From NCBI GenBank assembly GCA_013398055.1, contig VZRS01007521.1, positions 210,564 through 274,563 on the forward strand: a stretch of 64,000 bases of DNA, in the 5' to 3' direction. A program made the position numbers and the translations under genes. The first letter of the stretch is position 1. The number at the start of each line of letters is the position of its first letter. The notes under the pieces are model-generated. The model ran no database searches. It worked only from the letters and a program-made list of their open reading frames with translations, and was not told where the DNA came from. Of the stretch, positions 38,401 through 50,400 are shown one piece after another. The stretch comes from Ifrita kowaldi (Eukaryota; Chordata; Aves; Passeriformes; Cinclosomatidae).

Positions 38401-41400
38401 TCTTCAACTGTAGGTCTAAGAATGAAAACAATTTTTCCCACAAGTCTTACCACACAGAAAAGCATATCTTAAACCTGTCTCATGGCATCAAATACACACC
38501 TAAACACTATAACAGCACGTAGAAAATAGTCAAGGCCTAAGCCAAGTTTTTTGATTAAATCACACAGAAATTTCAATAGGGACTTGGGATGAAGCAAAAA
38601 CATCAGAGCTCACTCTTAAAAATAATCCTCCCTTTGAAATTTACATTAAAAATTGTACTCAAGCATGCTTTACTGTTGATATATCTTCAACAAAACTCCA
38701 GAGAGCAGGAAAATAAAACACACAGTCATGAATGGTAAAAGATAAAGGAAGATTTTTGGGGTTGAATTGCATTTAGTTCAGTTTTCTTCCCTTAATTTTT
38801 CCTAACAAGCATCCTGCAGTGAGGGATCTGCACCCAGACCTCTTTCCTCATGCACGTGCAGGGGGAATACGAGGACTGCAGATGTTGAAGACCATACAAG
38901 GAAGTAAAGAAGAGTTGCTACATGCATCATCACAGTGTTTGCCCTCGTGCTATTAAATAAATACAGGCAGAAGACTATCCAAATAATCTTCTTGACAAGT
39001 TCTTTTATGGGCTTTACATTGAGGTTTCTTTTAACAGAGGCATAAACTTTGGTAGTCTTTGCTTTAACCGTGTTGGATAATAAAAAAGACTGGTTTAGAG
39101 CTCAGCACTGCATTTCTTGTTTTGTAAAAGGATGTTTAGTTCCCCAGACAAGAACCTGAAATACCATATTCACCACTTTGTGATTCTGGAAATAAAGACT
39201 TTGTGAGTGCTGGTGAGCAATTTGCTGAAGGTGCAAGCTGTATCTTTCATCCTCTGCCCATCAGCCCCTTGTCCAGGCTCACCAGGTGATAAACCAGCAT
39301 GTAGGTCCTGCACAGCTTCACAGGTGTGACACAGAGGTGGGAAATGTGTTGGCAGTTCAGGAACCCTCACACAAAACAGCCTGTCGCCAGCAGATGCTTC
39401 ACTGTAGGTCTCCCTGAGCATAAGGCTTTCAATCTTCTAAAGAAAACATGGCTAATAGCCTCAACTTCCCACTTCCCACCACGGATTCGGCCCATGATTT
39501 TACCTGTGGCTTCAGTGCCCCCAACAAGAATGTCCCTCTGTATTTTCCCATCATCTTCATCTAAGGCGAACCAGCGTCCGACCGGGAATTGGTACACACA
39601 TTTATTGCCAATGTCCTCAATGATCACCTGAGGGAAAAGAGACACCACGTGGAAAAATACCTGGGAAAAGCAAAGGTTTTACACAAGGGGGTGGCAGAAG
39701 AGCAGAAGCTTAATGTACACACTCTCACTTGGTATTTAGCATATTCAATACTCAAGCAGATCCCACTCCACTCCCTAATTAGTACTGATAGAATTTCAGA
39801 CAATCAGTGAGTAAAAACCCAGTTTTTTTCTTTTCTTTCTTTTTTATCCAGTGAACCCACTCTGCGTCTCTTGCGGTGCGTGAGACCAGATGTCTCTGCT
39901 ATCAAGACCAGCTGGCTGGCCTGTCTTCCTTCTCTCCAGAGCCTGTTTGCTGGCTACTGTTCTCCATCAGCTGAACGACAGCTCTTTGTTCTGCTTTGGG
40001 AACAGGCTGTGTTCTCTCTCTCTGCTTTACAGCCTTGTTATAAAATAATGCCTAGGAATTTCAGGGCAAATCTAGACCATCAGATGAGCTCGTGTGACAC
40101 AGTAATGTCACTTTATCCCAGCCAGTTATTCCAGGGTGGAACCATTGTAAAGGCAGCGATTAAAACCCTGTGGCAGGAAACAGTTCCTAATTGGGAAGGA
40201 TTTGGTTCTTGGATCACCAGTGGGGTGGAGCTGTGCAAATATCATGGAGTTTAACAAAGCCAAGTGCAGGTTGGGGGAATCCAAAGGCAGGCTGGACAGA
40301 GAATGGACAGAGCAGCCCTGGGAGAAGGACCTGGGGGTGCTGGGGGTGAGAGCTGGACCTGCCCTAGCCCTGAACCCCCCGTGCCNCCAGTGGCAGGTTC
40401 TGCTGCAGGGGCTGGAACAGGAGGGTATGCAAGGTCCCTTCCAAAGCAAACTCTTCCAAGATTCTGTGATTTTTACTGAAACAAGCTGGGGAACATTATT
40501 CCCCTTTAATATTAAACTAGTTTTTTGCACCTCCTGCTGAGGTATTTCTTACCAATACCTTCTGCTGGACTCCTGAATCCTGCCATAGAGTTACTACAGT
40601 ATTTTAAACCAGCAGAGAAGAGTACTGAGGAATTTTGGTCAGAAGAGAAGAAATCAAAATCTCTACTCCTCTGCGTGGGTTATGTCTCAGTGGGAGAAAA
40701 AAAAATCGCTATTATGGATAGAAAGCCCTTGACACTTTTCTCAACAATGAGGGAGAATCTGAAATCTGTCCTGTCTGATAAATTTATGAAACCATTCTTT
40801 GGGAATCAGAGCTTCCCCTCCTGTCACTCATCCCACACCATGCTGTTGCATGTAGCACCTGAGTCCTGTTGTACCTCCACAGACACAGACAGCAGTGTCT
40901 GCCAGGGCCGGGATTGTCAGCATGAGACAGCTGGAGTGTTAGAGACTAAAATAGATGAGGTTTGGGAGAAATATCAACACTCTGATGCCTCTCTACCAGC
41001 TGATCCACTTTGGGCTCCTTTTAGTGGGTTTATTCTTACATTTAGAGGTGGAAATCCATCTCAGAGTACAAGCCACTCTGAAAACACAAGAAACATGAGA
41101 ACAGGTTGATCCTGGAGTGACAGCACTAGACTGTGCAAGTATTGGACCAAATTACAGAAAAACATCTAATACCAGTAGACAATAACAGTGCCATTTTAGC
41201 TGAGTTCTCCAACTTTCCATCTGCATTTGCAAGGCTGGAGTTGCTTTTTGCTTAATCACAAACATCTTGGAGGCCCATGGCAGAATATAAGGTTGGTGTG
41301 TTGGCTGCAAGTAGTCACTACACAGGTTTTGGGACTTGAGCAACCTCACCAGCCTCATCAAAAATTGTGTCATTACACCCATGATGTGAGAATGAGGTTC

Positions 41401-44400
41401 TGTGGTTTTTTCCCCCACACTGTTTATTACTTTGAGCACAGCTATTCTGTTTTCACTTCCACATTTTTCATGGACAGCCAACATTGTAACTTTTCCTGCA
41501 TTCTGTGGTGGTGGTGGTGGAGAAGCTTGTGCTAATATTTGCGTTTGTAATACATCAGACTATCCTGTCACTGAGGATTTACAAATATGGGGTCAGGTCT
41601 TCCCTGGATTAAAGCCAGCTGTGTAAAACTACATCAGCAGGGGGAAAAAAATGAGACTAGAAGGAAGAGTCATAGATTTCTCCTTTTAAAATATTCGTTC
41701 AAACATTACACTAAAAGCTGTAATACCTTCCTACCCCACAGCAGGGGTCTAAAATGAGAAGAAAGGGGTCTTTGTGGCAGGCATATCTCTTTTGCTGAGC
41801 CAATGATAGATCACTTAAATTTGGGCAAGCTATGAGTCTGCAAATTTTCAATGTGAACAGACCTAACAGATAACTCTCGGACTCTGGTATTTTTATGGCC
41901 GTGGTAATGAGTTAAGTCAACAGCATGAAATGATCTGTGTCCTTCTCAGTAACCTGTATCACCAGCAATTATCCTTACATCTCTTGGTACCAGACCACTG
42001 AGAGGGTGAGATATTTTGAGCCCATGAGATGCTTATGTAACTAACCTTTGCAAGGAACCAGCCAGCAGAGCCCCCCTTGTTGTTATGCCCTATATTAATT
42101 TTCCTTAATTTTCCCAGATTTGGAGCATCCAGCGTGAACTTGTCTTCTGCTCCTTTTTCGAAGTTGTCTTTGTCATTGTCCAGTTTCCTCACACCTGAAG
42201 GGGGAAAAAAAAGTTAAAAAACGAAAAAACAAAAACGAACAAGCAGAACAACAACAAAACCCAAAAACCAACCAAACAAAACACACAACAACACCCCCCC
42301 CCCCCCCCCCAAAAAAAAAAAACACAACAAAAAAAGCCCAAGTAAGTAACAAATAATAACTCCAAGGAGGAAAGGGTTACTGGCATATGAGTGTTTGTAA
42401 GTGAAGGAATATTTAGGAATGTCACCACTGAATCAAATATTCCCTAGATATCAGCTCTCTGCACCCAGGATCCAAGGCAAAGGTAGAGGATTTTATATTC
42501 TAATGAAAAAGGTACCTTTTCTCAAGCACACAAAAGACCAGGATTTCCATTCTAATGTCACAGTTACTTACAGCTCCCAGAGCTTTTAGAAATATATATC
42601 CAGATGGCTCTTAAATTTTTGCTTTTTTTTTATACCACCACATTTCCCTTTTATTTTTACTGTCTTTGAAAATCTCCAAACTGTTCAAGAAAGGCTTTGG
42701 TCACAAGCTGCGGATTCTGACATTTCAGGACACAGAATTCTTTGCTGTATCCGAGAGGAAGGATTTATTTTCAAATTAGGACCCAGCCAGGGCTGTTGGC
42801 TTTTTCTTGATCTCACAGGGGTTTGCCTTTATGAAAAGTATTAAAACTGTGCCCCGGTTTGCAGCCTGTGTGAGTGATGCTGTGAGTGGGATGAAACCCA
42901 CCCGAGGCACCAGCGCCGAGAAAGAGGTCAGTGGGCAACTCATCCCTCTTACCTTAGAGGGGATGAGTCATTCTCTAGGGGTGTTATTTCTCTGTGTGGA
43001 TATGACAGCGTGCCTGGACACCCAGCTGAGACTTAGACTCCCACTTTGGGATGTCTTCAGTGAGATCAGATGAATCCCCTGGTAAAACTCCGGAGGATTA
43101 ATCAAGGATGAGCCCCATCCACCAGGTTTTTTAATCTGTTCAAGGACACTTGACAGACACCACATCATTATTTCTTGAATTTGACAGGATAGGTGCAGTG
43201 TAGAAGCAAAAGAATATTTACTCCCTGGTTCCAGGAATCTGCAGGAATCTCCACCCACTTCTGTCCATGGCTCAGAGAGCTTGGTTTGGGCACATCTTTT
43301 AGTATTATTCAGTTAATTCAGTTAAAAATTAAATGAAAGTTTCCAGACCACTGTTGCAGCACAATCTGCATTTAAAAATAATTACAATAATTCTAAAAAA
43401 AAACTATTTAAACCCAACTGATATACACCTTGCTTAGATTATTTTTACAGGTGGCCAAGCAGGCTCAGCCACCACCTTTGCCACAGAGAAGGGAGGTCAT
43501 TATCCACCCAGGTACCCAGAAAATGAGACGCACAGCTCTCGCTGCATTCACTGTAAATACACAGTGGTGTTGAACCCTTCAGTGGGCTGGCACTTACTCC
43601 ACTGCTTTCTCCTGGTGGTTTATGCTGCATTTTCCCAGAGTTTGCTTTTTTTAATGGCAGGTAACTTGAGTCATGCCCACACCCAGCCACAACTGCTGCA
43701 TTGCAGATGCATCTTCCAGGGGCTGTGGATGTGAGGGCCCCCAGAGCTAACGCCACCATTTGTTGTGCCTTTCACTCAGCCAAATTATTCTGCGTTTGCC
43801 AGGTTGCCTGTGTGTGTTGTTCAGATCACAGGCCTGCAGAGCAGGAGGAAATATTTTAGGAAATGATTTGCATTTGAATACCTGTGTCTCCTTTCTCACC
43901 GAAGATATTAATGAAGACATCTGCGTCTGTTCCACTGCCGCTGACTTCACCAGTAAAAACCCGGACCACGTATTTGTTGACTGCAAGGAGGGAGGCAGAA
44001 ATCCCAGTACATTAATAACTCAATGGTTTGATGCAAAATATAACATTACAGACCAATTCAGGCTGTGCTGACGTTGTCTTGAACACATGGCCTGAACCAT
44101 GGCTCTTGGTACAATGACCCCCTTCTCCACAAGAGGAATAAAATCCATAGGCAGGATTCTGACACTGCGTGTTCACTGCCCAGGGCAAGAGGACAGATCA
44201 CTCAGTTCCTGGCCTTGACACTGAAGAGTGAAATAGAAGAGACAGTGAAAATTTTGGCATGGTTACAAAGGCATTAAAGAACTCAGACCTATGGACCAGC
44301 TTTGTTTTTTCCAAATGTTGATGAGTTACAGAGTCTGCCCAAGCTCAGGCCTGACCCCTGTGATCTCAGTTTTGTCCTAGAGCTTTTTTGGCAGTTTAGT

Positions 44401-47400
44401 TTATACTAAGCAAGTATTTTGAGGAAATAAGATCATAGTGATAGAACAAGGCATTATGGATTCAAGCAGCAAAAGGAGAAATTTAGATTGTATATGCAGA
44501 AGAAATTCTTTACTGGGAGGGACTGGCAAAGGTTGTTTAGAGTTGTTGATTCCCCACCCCTGGGCATGTCCAAGGCCAGGTTGGATGGAGATTTGAGCAA
44601 CCTGGTCTAGTGGAAAGTGTCCTTGCCCATGGCAGAGAGTGGAACTGGATGAGCCCAAACCATTCTCTGCTTGTCTGAAATATCAGTCATGCTGCCTTAA
44701 ACAAAAGTGTGAAGTGGCCACCCTGTCTTAAAAAAAAAAAAAATTCCAATCATCCAGTCTTTTCAGTCTCTTTTATTTAATGAGGAAACAGGAGTAAAGC
44801 CCAGGAGCTGTGACACTGCGAAGATACATCCTCTGTGGCACAAAAACCCCGTGGATGGGTTAAGCACACCACGTATACCTTTCACACGTCATGTCAGTAT
44901 GTTTGAGAAGCAAGTTCTCCAGACAGATCAGGGCAGGACTCACTTGGTTCCCAGGGTCAGCAAAAGTGAGCTCAGTTTCTTATGGAACCAAAGAGCAAGC
45001 TCCCATGACCTTCAGTGTGACTTTATTTGGGCCAAATATGAGCAACTTTCAAAATCTACCACAGAAGTCACCTGACTATCTTGTTCCTCTGAGCAAACAG
45101 CCACGACAGAGACTTTGTGCTGTATCTTCTGTGAAAAATGAGTGCTGGAGGCAGGCAGCAAGACACAAAACAGAAGGAAATGAATGCAAAACCTGCTACT
45201 GAACAGTACATTACAAGCCCTCAACAGAGTTCCTGTGACTGAGCCCTGGGCAGCTGATACTGAAACCTCTGTGCTATGTCCCTTCTGTATTTCTGAGTCC
45301 TGGGCACGCTGCTTCTGTGAAGGGGTCAAATGCACAGGTCTCCTCACACACAGATCCTTGGCAAAAATAAAACTTTGTGCACCACAGAATCACAGAATCA
45401 GCAAGGCTGAAAAAGACCTTTAAGGTCATCAAGTCCAACCATTAACCATGATTCTAGGTTTGCAACTTTTTTTTCCCTTTGGCAAGTGCCAATTTAGGGG
45501 ATGATCTTTCCTGGACTTCCAAGCCAGCTACAGAAATGCATTCTCTCAGGAGCCATGGAACATCACCAACACTGGGCTACCACTCCCAGGACAGATCCCC
45601 CACCTCCTCCACCATAATCAATGCATATTAAAAGTTATTTTAAATGACAGTAGAGGCCTTGGTGCATGTTCTCCCACTGAGGCAGAGGACACGAGAGCAA
45701 ACGTTTGAGGAGTGGCTGTTGGACCATCCCCTGAATTACAACGATGCTCTCAGATCCCAGGGTGAGGCCTACAAGGGCAGAGCCCAAAGAGAAGGGAAAA
45801 TCACCTGTCACGGTTTAATGAATGTGCTGGGAAAAGGCTAAAAATAGAGCTGACATCCCTGGCGCCCCGTTGCAAAACATGCCATGGCAAATAAAATAAT
45901 AATGATAAAAATGCAACAGATACTAAATAACAGGAGAGAGGAGAAGAGAGCTGGGCTCCGACACGGGAGAAAATGCCTTAATGATTCTCTTTAACTCTTT
46001 TGCTTCAGTTCACAGGGCTCTAACAACCTGCTAGAGATATACCAACACCAAAAGTGTTCATTTGCATTAGCCAAGGATGGGGATGGTGCAATTTACAGCT
46101 CCCACTTGGCCACTGAGCTGCTCTAACTAAAATTGACCCACTGTACCTTGCAATCTTTAATTACAGACCACATTTTTCTAGAAGCTTTGCTCCTTGCATC
46201 TCCTCTGGAATATTTAATCTGATGTCAGTGATTAATTTTCTACTCTGCTTTTTGGGAGCCAGAAGAACCTGACAGGATAACAGGATCCTCAAAAGGACAA
46301 GCTACAGTGGCTGAATTTACATTGCCCTAGCAGGATAAGGCTTTATGCCTCTCAGATATAGACCAGAAGGATGTCTCAATGCACGCAGAGCATCAAGGAA
46401 GACATGCAGAGAACGAGTCCATGAAGAGCAGCAAGGAGCAGTGACCAAACACAGGGCAGGAAGGACACCGTGTATGGTCGCTGCAGAAATACATCAGCCA
46501 GCCAGGAAAACAATGGTGAAATTATTTGCCAGATTAAACACCTTTAAAGGTTTTTCAGGGTGGCTGTATTTCAAATCTAAGGTCCAGAATGACATCTTTT
46601 GGCCTCCTGCTCCCAAGGGCTCTGTACACAAACCGTGCTGCTGTCAGTGCCAGCACGAGGAGCCCTGTGGCAGAGCTGACTCCTGGGCCCGTGGGTGGCT
46701 CATCACTTCGGACTGGGCACTGTGCCGTGAGGCTTTTATGTTGTCCCCTAAACCATAAGCAAGGCTGTGATGTATGGCATGTCCTGGCATGGCTCTTTTT
46801 CCTGCTGGTGTGTTTCTGTAGGCAAAACTACTTCAAGAGCCTTAGAGGTCCTTGGCTTAGGTCAGAGCACATTCCTGCTTCACAAATTATGCCTAACCTG
46901 TGCTCATCAGGTCTTTTCTTTAATTTTTTCCATCTTAACAACCCTGAAACTGGGCGCTCAGACCTGTCCCCACACCTGATCCTCAGGTCTGCGTTCAGAA
47001 AAATTTCAGTTCCTCCATCTTCAGGAAGCAAACCCTGAGCCACGCTGAATTTTTGCCAGCACTTTCTCCCTCTCTAAGCAATTTGACATTCAGCTGCAGC
47101 AAAGAGAGGAGCTCTTCATGCTGCTCAGGGGTCCTTCTGTGCTTCGTACATCAGCACATCTAACAGAGTGACATGGTGGATGAGCAATTTAAATAGAAAG
47201 GGATGCTGCCTCTTAAAAAGACAGTGAGGGAATAGCTGCTAAAAGCATGCAAGAAAAAGCTCTCATTGCAGCCAGGAAGAGATCTGCCATAAGTCAAGCA
47301 CTCTTCATTTTGATCATGGGTGGATGTTGTTCCCTATTCTTTAAGCCCCTGGCAGAAGCATCTTTTAAAAAATACCCACTTGTCTTTTTTTTTTAAATCC

Positions 47401-50400
47401 CAATACATGGCTCTGACTTCATCTGTAAAACACAGATCAAGATGTTGCCTGGATATTTTTTTTTCCTGAATGCTTCTCCTAGCACCGAGAACATGCAAAA
47501 TGCTAATGTAAAAGCTGTGCCTCCATCGAGCAGTGCACAGGCTCACTGCAGCACAGGCAAGGGGAGGGGAGCTTTCCTAGGAGCAAAATTAGCAGCTTCA
47601 GAGGCACGTACTGTGAGATGCCAAGAGCAGAACAGCTAACAAAAAATCAGTAGGAAGAGCAGTAGCTATTTTCTCTTGTCTTTCCGATTTCACATTGCAA
47701 GGCACAAGTGTAAATGCCCTGTGTGGTTGCAGCACCTTCCTTTTCTTTACAGTTGTGTGTCTGCATTTGAAGACATTGCCAGCATGTCATCTCTGGGAAA
47801 CAGTGGGGTGGCACTGGTGTGACCCCGCTGCATTAATTTAGCAGAGGAGTGACAGTCAATCAGCTTGTCTGCTACTGATTAACTCAGCCTCAGCTTTCAA
47901 CAGCCAAAAGGAAAGGTTAATTTTGCGTTGTGTGCTGGAGTCAGGTTCTCTCCACTGAGAGCCAAGAGGTTTATGTCTGTGAATGTGATGCACTCCCAAC
48001 ACTGCTCCTGGGGGATGAAGGGCATGGGGCTGATGCTCTCCTACCCCCCAGTATTCCCCATCTAGGCTATCCCCACTCCCATCCCCACCCTGGGTGCAAC
48101 ATTAGCCCCATACACCGCCCAGAACGTTTTCATCCAGACCCAACACCCCTGGGTGCTCTTGCGCAGCCTCTGTCCTCCCTCCAGCCATGGAAAATGCATG
48201 GACTTATCCCAGCCAAATCCTGCCACCTGCAAGATGCAGCTGACTGTCCAGCCGTGGGATATTCATCTGTTAATGTCATTTATTTAGCAATACGATATCA
48301 TGGTCACTTGAAGCACCGTAGGATGGAACTGCCTAAAGAAAACTTGTAGCCATCATTATTTGGGGCACTAGGCAGTGTGCTTACACACAATCTGCTGAGT
48401 TTCCAGCAGCAGGAGCGCAAGATTTGGGCAGGAAAACCAAGCTGGCTGTGCTTCATTACCTAGGGCTATCACCTCCTGCGGGGAGCAGTGAATTCCCAGC
48501 CGTGCCTGCCTCCCGTTGCCCTGACCTACCGCGGAGCAGGGCAGCAGCATCCAATATCTGAGAAATGTCATAGCACTCCCTGGCGAAGCACGTGGGGTTA
48601 AAAGCAGGGAACTGAGCCATAGACAGCGATGGATTCTTCTCATAAGGCAGCTCGTAGCAGTTATCCTTCTGTTTTCACAGTGCTCCTGAGAGTGGCAGTG
48701 TTTGAGATCCGTCCTGTGCTGCTCAGCACCGAGCAGGCAGATTTGGGAAGGGGTTGGGGGGAAGGTGGTGGGGTGGATAAGGGAGAGGCACTGCTATTGT
48801 CTCTGAATTGCTGCTGGAACAGGAATACTTCCGTGGTTAGTGTGAAAAGAATCGTTGCTAGAGGGAGAGGCAGGCACCTGGACCTGCAGACAAGGTACAA
48901 TTTCAGCCTGAATCTGCCACAGCCTTGCACAAGCTCAGGACGGTGGTTTAATATCCATATGCCTTGGTTCCTGCCTGTCAGATCGAGTCAGTCATTCCAG
49001 CCCACCAGGAACTGTCTGACAAAACCTCTTCTTGATGGAGAGGACTGGCTTGTCAAAGTGGAAGCTCCTTTACACCACTGCTGACAGCATGTTCCTCCGT
49101 GACAGTGTTCTTGGTCAGAGCATCCTTAAAATGTCAGACAGCCTATGGCTAGGGCACAGAGCTGGGACCTGGCCTCCCAACACTCTTGATTCACAGCAAA
49201 CATTTGAATTTAGTTTTTGTTTGTCCTGGCAGAGAGCTCATCTCACTAGCACAAAACAACCTCTTCCTAGATTAGCTTCTGGTGACCTTCTGGTTGGAAG
49301 TGTCCTGCTGCTCTTGTGTACCCAGCAACTGAGTCTCTGCAAATGCTGTGGAGAGAAAAACTCACCCAGCCCAACCATTACACCTCTCTGTGACACTGTA
49401 GCAGGGAGCCTAGAGGCAGCTACATGGGGCAAAATATAATTAGAGCCTAAAGCAAGCCCTGTAAAAGCAGAGGGGCTCTGCTGAGCTCACCAGCAGCCAG
49501 TTCTGTCTCAAAATTGTGTCCTGCACAAAGCAATGGCATGCAGATGAAGTAGACTTGTTTTTCCTCCCATTCAGAAAAGCATTGAATTCAAAGGGTTGGC
49601 TTAGAGCTAAAAAATAATTTATCTCTTTCAAGGGTAATTGACAGCTACATTTATTAATGAGCTGTGCTTTCAGAGGTGGGGAAAGCACCTTTAGCCAAGG
49701 GTTCAAACTGGAAATGCAGGTTACAAGCACACCTGGAGCATGGGGGTGCTGGAGATGAAGGACTTTTGCACTGGACAGAGACCTGAGTGCCTTGAGCTAG
49801 CCTTACCTGCTCATTGCAGAGGCTTGGACTAGCTGACCTTTGAAGGCCCCTCCTAACCCAAAGCATTCTATGATTCTGTGGCTTTTGGCCGTGAGCACCT
49901 CTGCCAAAGCACGGTGTTAGCAGGGAAGAAAAGCTGAAGAGCCTTTGCATGGGTTCGGGGTTCCTGTCACTAGAGGCAGCACTAAAGATGCAAGGCTGGC
50001 TTGGCCCTGCTTCAGCGCTTCTTTAATCTCACAAGAGCTCTCTAAAAGTGTGTTCTTAGGAGATGTTATTGCTGTCACTCAAGGAGGCCCAACAAATGGG
50101 AAAAGGAAAGGATCCAAGGAGCTTCTGGACAGCGCTCTCAGGCACAGGGTGGGATTCTTGGGGCTGTCCTGTGCAGGGCCAGGGTGTGGACTCGATGTTC
50201 CACGGGGTCTGTGTGGACTCAGGGCACTCTGTGACTCTATGATTTTGTTTCTCTGCCAAATATTGCATCACCCTCAGCCTCAGCCTCACTCCCCTCCTAT
50301 AATGGCCCCTGTCCCTCGGCCTCCCCACCCAGGCCAGAGACCATGAGATTCCACTTTCTGCAGCTCTTACATGAAACCTAAGAGTGCTTCAAAACAGTTA

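Noticed and set aside
45810..46050. TGTCACGGTTTAA start resembling some songbird LTRs
   Set aside because: Only the first dozen bases fit. No poly(A) signal or terminal CA with a duplication could be placed.
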